Below, one piece after another: positions 50,937 through 63,587 of a DNA stretch of 64,000 bases. Source of the DNA: Acanthaster planci (taxonomy: Eukaryota; Echinodermata; Asteroidea; Valvatida; Acanthasteridae); contig NW_019091475.1 of NCBI RefSeq assembly GCF_001949145.1, positions 600,561 through 664,560 of the forward strand, in the 5' to 3' direction. Within the stretch, counting starts at the first letter, position 1, and each line of letters begins with the position of its first letter. A program made the translations under genes and the position numbers. Under the pieces are notes generated by a model. It did no database searches. It saw nothing but the letters and a program-made list of their open reading frames with translations, and was not told the DNA's origin.

Positions 50937-53722
50937 ATGAAGGTCCATCTCTACGTTGCACGGCAGGTTTTGCTGATATTTCTCAGAAAGTACAGAGGTA
51001 GGTACACAGAATTGTAATGCATTTAAAAAAATTAATTCTCATCAATGACAGAACAGGAACAGTCAGGTGAAGGACTATATCGGAAGAATTGTGTGTATTT
51101 ACAAAAACCCACACACTCAGTATACGCATGCATTAGCGTGATTTTCATTTGAGTTGAAGTTTAGGCCTATTACATCGTGAAGGTTTGTTCATTTTAAGCG
51201 CAATGTCAAGTTAACCAGAAGTTTTTATAGAAGAATTGATGGTTAGTTAGGACTAAATGTTCAATGCACGTGGTAGAACATAATGTGCTTTTCTGATATA
51301 CAAAATTCTCTTTCGAGGCCGTGCAGGCCTTGATCTTTGCAAAGATCGTATGTATTCAAGTGATTTTCCATGATTTGTGGTGCCATTTTTTTATCTGGAT
51401 GTTATTATGTAAGCGATGTCGAGCCGTGGAATTTGAAGAATTGACATTTTCTTTGCGTGACAGGGTGTGACGATGGTCTGTATGGAGCAGATTGTGCACT
51501 GATTTGTCATTGTATGGACGGTCACCTGCAACGGAACGACGGGCGAGCGTCCAGACGGTTCTGTGCCAGGATTCACAAGCAACAGCTGCAAAGGCATGTA
51601 ACAATTATAAAAAAACTCCCATCCCCGAGGAAATAGAAAAATCTGCAATTCTTTGCTCTAACAATGTAATCAACAAAATATCCTACGGACTTTGTGAATC
51701 TGTGGCGAAATTTTTAATGAAAGGGTAACGCGAATACGGCTAGTATTTTGCAAGCTTGGCAATTTTCCTTTCGCCTTTTAATACTGAAAAAGTTGTGAAT
51801 TCATTTAAGGACTTATCTACAATTCCAATGCACAAAATATCTTTGCAGGACAATAAATGAATTGTCGGTTAAACTGCCCCTTCACTGAAAAATTGAAATG
51901 CATCTACTGACTTGATATTGTAAATAACATGACCAAAGAAAGCATTCTTCACTTCTACATTTTTCCTTTTTATTACAGAAAATTGTCTTCCTTTTAATGG
52001 AAATGTGGCGTTGTGCACGACAACCTGCGCACAATTCCTAGGCAAAGCGACAGAAAAATCCTAGATAACATGCAGGTTTTAGAATTAATGTTCTGTAAAG
52101 ATGATAACCTTTTAAAACTGTCAACTGTCCGTGGAAGAACACACAAGATATACTCTCAACTCTTGAGGAGTTCCCCCTTCGATCTTGGTGGTACACCTGT
52201 TCTACAATCGATGTGACCTCTAATTTCTTAATGAGGTATCCCATTGTTTTTAAACTCTGAAATTGCTCGACGAATAAGGATTCTGCACGTGCGCATTATT
52301 GCTGGCGCGAACAAAGTCGATGTGTGCCTAAAAACTGCGAACGATTATCACTCGGCCTTGTCATGCTTCACAGCGCCATCCAAAGCATTAAAAAAGATAT
52401 CTCTCAAAAAACCAGTACAAAAGTCATGTATTGTCTCTCATTGTTATCATGCTTTATCGACTTTTACCTCTGAAAATAAACTAGAGAAAAGCATGTTAAA
52501 ATACTTCTTTTTTTCACCTATAACAGTCATCTGTAATTAGGGGCTCATGCTTATCTCCAGGTGATCCAAAAGGGGAAAAGGTGGACATTTTGTGGCTTTG
52601 TGATCCGGTATTTTCCTTTTTTTTCTTTTATTTTTTTCGTGATATTACCACAGCAAAGGGCACTACGACCGCGATTGAGGCTCACTTATTGAATTTTAGT
52701 ACAAAATGCATATCTTAGAATCATTTTAAGCATTTGTGCATTCGAAGGTTTATTTATTGACATGGTAGTGTGCCTGCACACAAACAAAAAAGTGAGCATC
52801 GACATTTGATGTTGTGACAAAGTCGTTGTGATCAAGCAGTTCTGACAACGAAACTTCTGCCCGTTGAAATTGGCATTAGAATAGAAAAAGCACCGAAACT
52901 GTTCCAGTGTACAAACATTAGAAACACATGAAATTAAAACTCAAAGGTTTGGTTTGATAAAATCCTATAACAAAATGGCAATATCAGGAAGCGGTTGTAA
53001 TCCTCCTATTCCAGACCCAGCTTTAGAGTCATTCGCATCCCAAATTGTCGCATCCTTCCAAGCTAACCAGCAGGGAAATCGGAGTAGATCGTTTACTTTG
53101 CACCTCGTGCGTTTCCCAAACGGAACCAATCGTGAACTACGTTTACAAGCTCGGGGAGTACACGAGTCAATAGGAGCCAGAGGTAGTAGGCCTACGGAGT
53201 GAGGGCAGCTCTGTGTTGGTGCCCATCTCACGGTGCCTTGCAAAGTATTAATTTGAAGTGGCTGCTGAGTACATTTTCAGAGTTGGTGGGACAGATAGAC
53301 AGTTTCGTTTAGTGACTTATTAATGCTGATTATACCGTACATACAGTTTAGTAGAACTTTAATTTTAAAAGGTGTTTATCTATACCCTTCAGTAATGACA
53401 TATCAAAGAACGGCATTTTGCTCCTTCTGAAGAAAAAACCTCTCTGTTACTTATATACAGTTTACGGATGTATCAAGACCTGTCCGAGTCCGGATGACAT
53501 TCTTTTCTCATGCTTATTAATTAAGTCCCAGATGCCGTTGACAGACTGACCGAGCTAGAAGACGTAATTCGAAACCGTTTCAGTCTGTCGTGGAAGCCAG
53601 CCCGGAGTTCCCTTGCCGTGCGTCTGAGTACCTGCTGACGTTTGACCTCACCAATCATTTTTCACCCCTTTCACGAGAGTCGTTCTCGGCGGATTAGAAG
53701 CTTACTCTGCTTACAATGTTTC
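50937..53722 (+). pseudogene. Remnants of a second TIE-like receptor copy
   Basis: Three fragments keep the exon phases of the intact gene at 38987-48125. First, 50937-50997: ATG exon MKVHLYVARQVLLIFLRKYR, hydrophobic, ending in phase 1 with a GTAGGT donor. Second, 51464-51593: a copy of the third EGF exon (CDDGLYGADCALICHC against [16 protein letters not shown]), with a 2-nt deletion in the middle, readable again as VPGFTSNSCK, and with the donor GT changed to GC. Third, from 53532: DAVDRLTELEDV then RFSLSWKPA, aligning with the first FN III exon start ([17 protein letters not shown]) in the same phase, then a frameshift near 53611 before SEYLLTFDLTN. The assembly gap truncates the rest. A weak Cys-rich fragment starts at 51980. 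It looks like a dead or dying tandem duplicate. Confidence 0.68.
52975..53182 (+). CDS. Possible unrecognised coding exon
   Basis: Open from an ATG (MAISGSGCNPPIPDPALESF) for 69 codons, then a possible donor AGAG|GTAGTA in phase 1. Content looks more protein-like than surrounding frames (SFTLHLVRFPNGTNRELRLQ), but I do not recognise it. It lies inside the region of the decayed TIE-like copy and could belong to it or be a separate first exon. Chance is possible. Confidence 0.25.
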
Positions 53723-54068
53723 NNNNNNNNNNNNNNNNNNNNNNNNNNNNNNNNNNNNNNNNNNNNNNNNNNNNNNNNNNNNNNNNNNNNNNNNNNNNNN
53801 NNNNNNNNNNNNNNNNNNNNNNNNNNNNNNNNNNNNNNNNNNNNNNNNNNNNNNNNNNNNNNNNNNNNNNNNNNNNNNNNNNNNNNNNNNNNNNNNNNNN
53901 NNNNNNNNNNNNNNNNNNNNNNNNNNNNNNNNNNNNNNNNNNNNNNNNNNNNNNNNNNNNNNNNNNNNNNNNNNNNNNNNNNNNNNNNNNNNNNNNNNNN
54001 NNNNNNNNNNNNNNNNNNNNNNNNNNNNNNNNNNNNNNNNNNNNNNNNNNNNNNNNNNNNNNNNNNNN
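53723..54068. other. Assembly gap (346 Ns)
   Basis: Run of N. It interrupts the decayed fibronectin III exon of the second TIE-like copy. Frames running through it are not real. Confidence 1.
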
Positions 54069-57000
54069 TCTCCCCAACGCAAAAAATATATATATCTTGA
54101 AAATACAATGTTTCTGTTACGCCAAGAAATGAAATAGGAAGTGGAACAGCACAGTATCTTTAAATTAAAACCCAGGAAACTGGTGCTTTTAAAAATATTT
54201 TTTGTTCTTATGCTCAAGCAACAATCCTGTTTGATTATAGCTCAAAATATAGCTCTCGGGGCAAAGTACAACTCTTGAACATTTACTTACTGTGATTGCT
54301 CATCTAAATCTAGATCTGTGTATAAGAGTGAATGTTTTATAAGTACGTCGGTAAGTTTTACAAGAATATTAACTATAATTTTTAAATTGATATATTTCGA
54401 AGATATTTGAGACTTGTGCATCATATAATACTTTGAATTAACACGACTTTTCCATTTTAAATTTGAGATTGATGGGATCTGTTAGGGACTGGAAACCCAA
54501 TATGTGGACCAAACCCGGGACCACAAAGGTGGAAGGCGAGGAAAGAACCACCACGCCAACCTGACTCCTCAAGAAAAGTTTCAGTATCTCTGAACTTCGA
54601 ATTTTTTGGAGAGCTTCAAATTGGCCAGTTCATATCTCAGGCCTGGGCTCTTCAGCTCGACAGGGATGCCGCGTTATCAGTGTTCTGAAGGGCAGTCGCA
54701 CGATGACGTTGGGCGTTAACCACAACTGCGAGCTACCGCGCGGTGGCCGTGCAAACCGCTCCCAGCGCAACAAAAGAGGGCGTGTTTTCTTCGTACTCAC
54801 CCGCGTTTATGCCGTTTTCCAATACTCAACTGCGGCTGCGTCTCAGGCTTCAACTGATTTTTAACTAGCTGACGTTGAAGCTGTAAGCGCAGTAATTAGT
54901 TTAATAGTGCCACAAAACATCAAATAAGATGCAAGAGAGCCAGAAATTACAGTAATCAAGTTTAATTTAAACGCTTCAGGCCCACAATCGGGGATTGGTT
55001 TTGGGAACGAAGCCTGAGACGGAGCCCAAGTCGAGTATTGGAAAAGGGCACAAAAGCCTGCGTTTATAATGGAGATCAATGGCGCGTTTCACGCTGAGTA
55101 CGCGTAACGAATTTATTCCCTAATGCATGGTCGTTGGCCGAGTTCGGGCGGCTTGTTCCCGTATGTTCACGAACTGCTCGGTTTGTTGTTCGTTGGTCGG
55201 CCGCTCGAAAGCCGGGAACAAACACCGGTTATCGCTTAGGCCTATAGTTAGTGACAAGCAACATATATGCAACATGAAGGCGTCCCTGTAGGCTACGTTA
55301 TTCAAGAGTTAATGTTTGGATGGGCTGAATTCTTTTCTGTATAAACAGGAACATTCATTTCTGTGTTATGGAAAATAATTAATGTTAATTTTCCAAAACT
55401 TCCCATTGTCTATGGCTTTGGAAGCCATCTCTCTACTTTTTGCAGCTAATCAAAAATCAAAATCTCACTAGTTTTTCCGCGTGTTCCTGTAAAACCCTGA
55501 CGAGGAGGTGGTGTGTGATCCTGTTCCGAGAACAGTGTTCTTGAGTCGTGTTCCCGCCGTTCGAGCGCAAGAACAAGAAACCCGTGTCAAGAACAGGCCT
55601 CCCGAACTCGACCTATGCGTACAAGCAGAACGCGTGCAAGAACCCGCTTGGAAAACTTACAAGCATCTGTCATTTGCCGCTTGGGGGTGCACTTCAACTC
55701 TGGGCTGTACTCATTCGAATCGAGTTCGGTACAACAATATCACGGCATAGGCTTTACTCCAGACATCCATCAAGACAAAAATAGGCCTACTATGAATCGA
55801 TGCGTTAATATTAGCCTGAGTGGACTACAGCTTATGTAGAGCTCTGGTGCCTATAATCATCAAATGATCGGGCACCGCCTCGTCTAAATCAGCCATTTCT
55901 GGCATGGGTGTAAATCCTAGGGAGGATGGGGGAGGGGTATATTTTCCCCACTTTTTGAGGTGGGGATGGGCTAATCAGTCATTATCCCCAACATTTTTGT
56001 GGAGAGCAAAAAATTTAAGCTGAATGGGAAGAATTGTTTAGACTTCCAATGATTGAAATACGTTCAATATCACTCAAGAAAAAGAAGGAAGAACAGTTTT
56101 AAAAAGCCATAAATGTGCCATTTCGAATACATATTTCAGATGTACCTCAATATCATGAACATTGACCTCCATATAGAGTCATATCGTGTCATCCCCCTCC
56201 GCTTTTCAAATTATCGTGGTCGGGCAAGTCATCCCCTTACCTTTCCCCATTCCCCCCCCAATTTTGGCACAAATTTACGCCACTGATTTCCGGTCACATC
56301 TGTCAAATTCTGTGACGTCTTATTAAGCTTGAAATCGATATCGCCCGATCACCTCTTCTTTTTAACTGAAACATGCACGTTTATTCTAGTGTTTAACTAT
56401 TATGTAATTTTCAAATTGCCAATTCCTTTGCATCCATTCAGTAAGATAATATTAAGATGATCGGTAATCGGGACGGTGCAGAATGATTCCTCGTCCGATC
56501 CAATCGCTCATTTCAGACACTAAACAAAGAGTGGATGAGGAACAGATAGAATTTTTGACAATATTCCATATTTTCACTCGATGTTATTTTGGAGTAGTTT
56601 GATGAATGCGAAAATAACTTCATTTGATAAATTTAGATGTATTAGTATTATTGCCTCGTGATATGGTCCTGCGCAAGTTTATTATTAGTAATGTACTCAG
56701 TGATATGTCAGAGATATCGAAGACAGTTTGCATCATTTCGGCGCATAATCTATTCCGAATTAGTACGCGAAATAGAGAACTAATGTAGCCAGCATGAGTC
56801 AGCATATTAAGTTCGAAGTGTCACGAAAAAACCTCCAATTCCAATCTTGACATTTTTTTGGTTGTACTTCACGATTATTTTTGATAGACATGGCGCGGTG
56901 ACGTCTGACTTAAAGTTGGGTTCAAGATGAAAGGGATTGCATTTAGCATGTAGAATCTTTTTGAGACGGGAGTTTGAGACCTGGATCCGCCTTTCCAAAA

Positions 57001-58502
57001 GCTTTCCATGTATTTGAAATCTCTGCCGCGCGCATACAAGTTTACTTAACGCCCTCTGACGGTGAACATTGCGACTAAGCCTATTGCGTGTCACTGTCTC
57101 CTATCAATTGAGGCTGCACTTTCGTCGACCTTCCAACATTTTCATTTCCTCATTTGGCAAAAAGGGCTCTTATCAGATTTGTCTTACGCCGAAACCATGT
57201 AAAACATTCAATCCTAAAAAGAGCAAAGAAACAATTCACGTTTTTACCGAAAGGATCAAGCATTTGGCTACAATTTAGGCCACACTTCCGAAACAAATTC
57301 GATTGATGAAAGAGAGAGAGAGGAAAACCCTAAATCATTGAAGACAGAGTGTGTACATTTTACGGTGGCTGACACTGAAAAAGATAAAGGAACCGGTCTT
57401 CGTTTAAAGATAGCAAACCTGTCTGTTGGTCATTTTACTCGCCACTTCTATGAGAATGTAAAAATACAAAACATTTTGTAACAATGTAAACATCAGGCTT
57501 GTTTCACCTTTAGGGTTGAAAGCTGATAACCGATGATATTTCTACAAGCGATGGGCTTGACAAATCTCCACGATCCATGGATTCCAGGGGAATTTTTTTT
57601 CCAGCTGAAGAAACAACGCCGTTTATTAAGCGCCCTATACTTTGTTATAACGTCACAGGGACCTCATTTCGCAAGTGCCACTTTAATAAGTTGAAACGGG
57701 GAAGTCGATTGCAAACCGGATTTGTTGGTACAATGAAGAATGTGGATAACAACAGACAAGCCAGGAAAGCCAACTTCCTCGCCACATATCTTGATGACCC
57801 GAAGAGACCACGACAGGCTGCTTCCGATAACTCTGTCGTGTCTCCGAGCAGCCGCGTGCGCAGCCATAGTGCCCTTGCGCAGACGGGGGCAGTCTGGCCG
57901 AAACCAAGCCGTGTACATTATCGACCGATTATAATGGGGACTCGGTGTTGGGCGATCAGTTCACTGCAAGGTTATGGATGGTGATGAGTTAGTTGACAGT
58001 TCACAGCTGGGCTTAGACGCTCCTCACCGGTTGGCAAGTAAAGCTAGCACTTGTTCTAACCGGCACTATACGGTATGCATGGATGAAAGGCCACGGACCA
58101 AGCAAGCTGGGTTTTTTTTTACACCGTTGATGCGTGGGGTGTTTTGTGAGCAAGAGGCAACTGTCGATTGCCATTGTTGCAACCAAACAAGAGACTCTAT
58201 TGGGGTGCGGTAACTGCTTGGAAAGCACAGTCTCTGCGTGAACTTCCAGGGACAGGGGTGTCGAGAAGGGCCAAGGTGTTGTCGCTCGGACCATGACAGC
58301 AGCGTGTGCTGCCCCGGCACACTGAGTGGAAAGCCGACGGCCTTCTGGCGATGAGGTATGTTTACTAAAATCCGTGGCAAAGATGTCATATCTCTGCACG
58401 AAGTCGCTCCAGTCACACGGCAAGGCAACGGCTACGGAGATGGTGCTGACTGCCTCGGTACCAGGGTTTGGCAGTGGCCCCACGTTACGTTCAGTCACGA
58501 TC
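54069..58502. other. Intergenic interval upstream of SVEP1
   Basis: No recognisable coding exon. It contains an inverted repeat at 54801-55070 and CpG-richer DNA around 55500-55660 and 57850-58500. The latter probably includes the SVEP1 promoter and 5' UTR. A 135-codon frame at 57577-57984 has no protein-like features I can support. Confidence 0.5.
54801..55070. repeat. Inverted repeat with arms of about 50-60 bp
   Basis: 54801-54851 (GTTTTCCAATACTC, GCGTCTCAGGCTTC) recurs inverted at 55009-55070 (GAAGCCTGAGACGGAG, GAGTATTGGAAAAG) with about 160 bp between. It probably derives from a foldback MITE. Confidence 0.75.
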
Positions 58503-61500
58503 ATGCTGCCCTTTCTGTTGCTTTGCATATGCAGTTTGCCTCCTGCTACATCAATGTCTATACTTCACACGGAACCAGACCATTTACTGAACGAAACCGA
58601 CCAGTCTGTGCCAACCAGCGCTTATTTTGAAAGTCCCCATGACGCAGACAACACGCAAAGTCCAAATCAACTCAAGGAATCGACGAATTCTGCCGAGGAA
58701 AATTTAATGGACGGTGAGGCTCTATACGAAACACAGGAGTTTCAGCTGGTCGAGTCGTATCGAAAGCTGTCCCGTGCCGAAGCTAAGGCCGGATGCTCCA
58801 ATATGTCCAGCGCCAACGTCCTTAAGGGCCAGGTGGACAAACTCCGTAGCACGGCCAACGGGCAGGTGGATCTGGTCTTTCTCGTGGACAGTTCGGCCAG
58901 CGTCGGGAACACCAATTTCTTCAACGAGCTCAAGTTCGTCAAGAAGCTCTTGGCCAGCTTCGAGGTGGCGGAGTGGGCCACGCGAGTGTCGGTCATCACC
59001 TTCGCTTCCCGCCACCGCGTGGTGGCCAACATTGACCATCTAGGGGACCCCAGTCCCACCAAGCATAAATGCTCTCTGCTCAACTCGGAGCTGCCGGGGA
59101 TAACCTACGTCGGCGGTGGGACCTACACAAGAGGAGCATTTCTGTTGGCGCAGGTGGGTAATAAAAAGAGACCGATTCCTGAGGACTTACTACAACTACT
59201 ACTTCTACCTGATATACCACTGCAAAAACTGGGGTGTTAAATTTAACACCCCCGGTGTTATCAGAGGACTACACCAACACTTTTCACTGGTGTTAAAATT
59301 TTTGTGTTGTTTGGTGTTACTTTTAACACCCTCCAGTGCATTGTAACACTTATAGGTGTACAAAGTAACACCAGCGGTGTTAAAGTAACACCCTATAATG
59401 TGGTAACCTGATAACACCGAAAAGTGTTGATTTTAACACAATTTCTGCAGTGGAGTACCGGGCGCTCATGGTGCTACATATATTATCATTATCCCCGCTC
59501 ATTCGGCTCTCAACATCTGAACATTCCTGAAACCATCTCAGCTCCCCAGGGGAGTATATCAGCTGATGCAGCTATATAAGGTGCACACGGCTAACATAAC
59601 CATGTCTGCCCTCACAGGTACCCATTTACTCCTGGGTGGAGAGAGGCAGTGGTAAAGTGATTTGCCCAAGATCACAACATCCTGCCACCAGTTGAAATCG
59701 AACCCCGACCCTATGATCAAAAGCTACACACCCTAACCACCAACGTCCATAACAGTATAGTTGCCAGGTCCCTTGTTTCGCCATTGACTTTGAAAACCAA
59801 TTAGACTTGACATTATTCGGCGAAATTAGGGACCTAGTGACTATACATCGTGCTCCCGCCACCTCACTGACGGAAGAATGATTACGCATTAATTTAGCAT
59901 TTTACGAAATTAGTAGGTCTCAGTTTCTGTGAATTACAAGTGCAATCAATTTCACAGTGAAATGCAATTAATTTCACAGTGAAGTCCACACAATAAATTA
60001 TGAGAAAAGAATTCTGTATTGGACACATCACAAGCCTTCGTGTCTCACAAAATCCATGGAGGGATATTTCTCCATGCAAAACCCAATAACTTTAGTCTAC
60101 TTTTTAAACTAGGTCCCCAAGGTACTGAGCCTCTTTTCTCGCTAAAATCCCTCTACAATTAACAGGCGTATCCCTTGTTGAAACTTGTTAATTTTTTTTA
60201 ACTGGAAAATTGTGCATGAAGATATATGGAATTCTTGATGATGGGATATTTCGAAAAACATTGTGCACGAACAAGATACGCCAAAACTTCGTTCTAATTA
60301 GTTTTATCACCATGCAAAAATGCCACACAAACTAAACCTTGTAGTTTGCTCTATCAGCTCAGATTGCATTTTACTTAATTATCAATTATGACCATGAACC
60401 AGCCGTGATGTGTTGGAGAGCCCCCCCCCCCGCGGCCAGACGGCATCGCCTTGAACTTCATGTAGACGTGACGATGATTAAACCATTAACGCCAGTTATA
60501 CTACAAACGACTTCCGCATTTCGTGTCAGTCCAGGCATAATGCATTAACTGTGCTTTTGTATCTGCAATGTCAGCCTCAGTAGTTCCTTCAAAACGGATC
60601 GGTTTCTCCTCCTTTCCTTTTTATACAAGTGAAATCATACTAGAAACCAGGCATCGTCTTTTATGGTAAATGTTGATATAGCTTTTCCATAATTCGGCAG
60701 GTGATAAATATTTATATTTTCGATTTTTATTTGGGCTTATTACACCATGTACCTGCAGTCTTAAGTTATTTTTTTTCCTCTGTGCAGTGATATTTTGCTC
60801 ATCGTGTAACGGAGCACTAGAATGTATTTCAACTCCACGTCGTATATCTTGCAGTACACCCTGTCTTAACAACACACTGCTGGTCTGTCTATAAATATCG
60901 ACCGAATATTTGAGAGATATTTGTAAATAATTACGGTACTTTGTTTGACCTGTTGCCCCAGGTTCACCCCGAGGATCAACACAACATCGGCTGAACTTAT
61001 TTTTATGACTTTGCGTTAACGCTGGGTCACTGCCAGCCCAAGCCTGATTTACAAGTCACAGTGTGATCTTGAAGACATATGTGCTGATGAGTGCGTTATA
61101 TACGCTCCCATTTGGGAAGCATTGTTTTCAATTGATGGCATTGTCAGAAGAAAAAATATGGCATTTGTTCATGCTGGCTTATTTTTTTTTTTTTTTGCTC
61201 TTATATCTCATTTTCCCTCAGTCTCCTTTTTCTTCTATAAGATATATGATTCGTTGAAATTCTGGGCCTGATGGAAATTCCATTGTGTTTTTTTTCGCGC
61301 AGAAAGCGTTATCGTCGCCTTTCACTCGCCCCAACGCCACCAAAGCCGTGTTCCTTATTACAGACGGCTATTCCAACGGCGGCGACCCTCGTCCGATCGC
61401 GCAGGACCTTGCCCGCAACAACGTGGAGATTTTCACTTTCGGGATTAAAAATGGGAACGTGAAAGAGCTGTACACGATGGCGACAGCGCCCAAACGAGAG

Positions 61501-61564
61501 CACTGCTACATACTGGATACTTTCCATGAGTTCGAAGCTCTGGCGAGGAGGGCGCTTCATGAAG
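58503..61564 (+). CDS. SVEP1: SVEP1 5' end: signal peptide and von Willebrand A domain (gene continues right)
   Basis: Exon 58503-59153 (217 codons) and exon 61303-61564 (87 codons + 1 nt) join in phase 0. The start chosen is [14 protein letters not shown], a good signal peptide; in-frame ATGs at 58383 and 58440 would place it internally. The VWA domain starts near residue 125 with the metal-site motif D129-SSAS, then [11 protein letters not shown] and [14 protein letters not shown]. The second exon carries [28 protein letters not shown] and [12 protein letters not shown]. The last blocks are near-diagnostic for SVEP1, a very large secreted matrix protein with sushi, EGF and pentraxin modules; those modules are not in this window. 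The acidic 70-residue stretch before the VWA domain is unrecognised. Confidence 0.9.
59217..59453. mobile_element. MITE rich in GGTGTTA/TAACACC, in SVEP1 intron
   Basis: Terminal inverted repeats CCACTGCAAAAACT and AATTTCTGCAGTGG bound 237 bp packed with GTGTTA and its complement TAACAC. No transposase. It follows the SVEP1 exon by about 60 bp. Confidence 0.82.
59454..59750 (-). mobile_element. tRNA-derived SINE
   Basis: The minus strand begins with a tRNA-like head: GGTGGTTAGGGTG (A-box region) and GGGGTTCGATTTC (B box) at normal spacing. It continues with the TTGGGCAAATCACTTTACCA, TGCCTCTCTCCACCCAGGAG and AAATGGGTACCTG words typical of deuterostome tRNA-SINE bodies. It lies directly against the MITE at 59217-59453. 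Confidence 0.8.
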
Positions 61565-63587
61565 GTGAGTTTCTACTAAGTTTCACTGCGTTGTTATAGG
61601 GCTTAAATGGATTTGGGTTATATATTTTCGTTTCCAAATAGCATTCAAAGCACAGCAACGCGTTGAAAAAATCCAACACGGTCCCTTGAAAAAGAAAATC
61701 ATCACAGGTTTTAGAGGAGAGACAGGCATAAAGAAAATTTCCATTATTTTACTTCGACTGAGATTGAAGTTTTCATGAAGGGACGGACATAGGCCTAAGA
61801 TCCTACATCATATCTTTGTGAGTGCGCAAACGTAGATGTTCCTTTCACATGGAAAAATAAATGAATAAGTGGGCCCTACACAGAATGAGCTGAAAAGTAG
61901 GCTTTATAGCTAAACGATATCTATTTTCAATTTTGCTCTATACCGCAAGTAGGCCCAGACCAAAATTAGGCCTACTCAGATCACATAAAATCTTAGCTTT
62001 CGACGAATAATTGGGGGCCATTTTATTGCACCACAAAGATAAATACCACAAGATTCCAAGTTTGCATCTTATGGGAAAGGTGTACTCTTCGATAGGCATT
62101 TCCATAGGCGACCCTTGGGGTCGGGATATCAACCCCCCCCCCATTGGTTAGTTTGGTCGGCAAAATCGTGGTCTGTCGGCAAAATAAAAAACGAAGAACG
62201 GAGAACGAAGGTGAAAGGAAGGGAGACACAGTACACTCGTTTTGCGTCAAGGTCCATCGGCAAATGAATTTCATATAGGCCTATAGCACGCCCCATTGAA
62301 AATGGTCTAGCGACGCTCGTGGGCATTTCGGTAAGAAAAGATAGATATTGGGCACAACTGATTTGGTTTTCCTCTTTTTTGGGGGGGGGGCTGTATGTGT
62401 GTGGGGGGGTGGAGAAAAATGAGCCATTTCAGTATTCCAACCAGCGTATGCCCAAAATGAGGCCTAAAAAAGAGGTCATTCGGACACCCGTGTGAGGTCT
62501 GTCCTCATCAGCGCTGCCCTAAACGGAGACTCGTACGCATGCTTTGTTCCTTGCTATTTCGAAATACCGAACTTGCTCATAAAGTTTCCGATTTTTTTCA
62601 TGTAATATTTTATGGCCTTAGGGGCAGGGGGCCAGATTTCCTCAAACAATAGTCATATACAAATGCATTATCCCTGTTGATTTGAAATAGCTTTGTTTTG
62701 ACATGTGCTGTTTTCCATCAGTTTTACTCTGTCTTGCGGCAGTTATCTACGCACAAGGTAAACACATGTTGGAAAAACTAACTCAAAATTTCCCGCTCAA
62801 TCAACATTGACGCGAACACACAAATCGGCTGGTCCCTGTCGATTGGAGAAGCTTCGCTATAATTTCAAGGCATAGCAGTCTAGTGACTAATTTTAAGCGC
62901 CCTCTTTAGACAAAATCACAATTAGCCAGGTCCCCTAACTGTCGAAGTGCGCTTTGGTTATGGTGTGCGGGTCAAGGAGCGGGCACTGTAGACACGCTGC
63001 TCTTGCTGCACGTTGCACGCACCCAGTAGCCCATGATCCAGTATTCAGTAACGTCGCGGCAGTTCTGTCAGATTTTACCTGTTAAGAATTTCGGCCATTG
63101 CGGTAAGTTTTGCCATGTGTTCAGTCTTGCCATGACCCTTTACACCAGCAGTGCAGTTGAAACTAAAATCTGTCAGGATGATCCGACACATATCTGGCGT
63201 ACGTGCCGCTTTAATCGTTTTATCATTTATGAACGTCAGTCATGTCAGTTCCACGACCCCCCCCCCGACTCCTTAAGTTCATTAATCTTTCAGCATGTCA
63301 GACAGCCCTATTCATGGGGAACTATTCAGACAGTTTTTCCCAGCAGTCTTGCGGACGTTGTTTCAGCGCATATCCTCTGCCAATTGTCACCATCCTTCCT
63401 AAATGTTCAGGTAGTTCCTGCCTTGTTTGTGTGTTCGACCTTGTGTGCAGGGTGATGGGCTGTCCACCTTGACAGAAAGAAAACACCTGTCACAGGCTGC
63501 TGGAATCTGTTTGTGTCCCACCCCAAAGTCTTTGGATATAATTTTTTTACTTGTAGTTGAAAATCTTTCAGTCAGGTCTGTGGAACG
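61565..63587. other. SVEP1 intron or intergenic sequence
   Basis: After the donor GTGAGT at 61565 no further SVEP1 exon is recognised, so the intron probably extends past the right edge. It contains G/C homopolymer tracts (62129, 62381, 63258) and short open frames only. Confidence 0.55.

Noticed and set aside
53642-54217. Frames of about 130-170 residues across the second N gap
   Set aside because: Nearly all residues are unknown; only the flanks are real sequence.
55508-55839. Plus-strand frames of 74-80 codons
   Set aside because: Three overlapping frames are open together, which points to stop-poor CpG-rich DNA rather than coding sequence. No recognisable motif.
57577-57984. 135-codon plus-strand frame upstream of SVEP1
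   Set aside because: No signal, domain or compositional pattern, and a similar-length frame exists on the opposite strand. Treated as chance in CpG-rich DNA.
48126-58502. Missing tyrosine kinase exons of the TIE-like gene further downstream
   Set aside because: I looked for the HRDLAARN, DFG and glycine-loop motifs in the plus-strand translation and saw none. Only remnants of a second ectodomain are present, and the gap of about 346 bp is too small for a full kinase domain.
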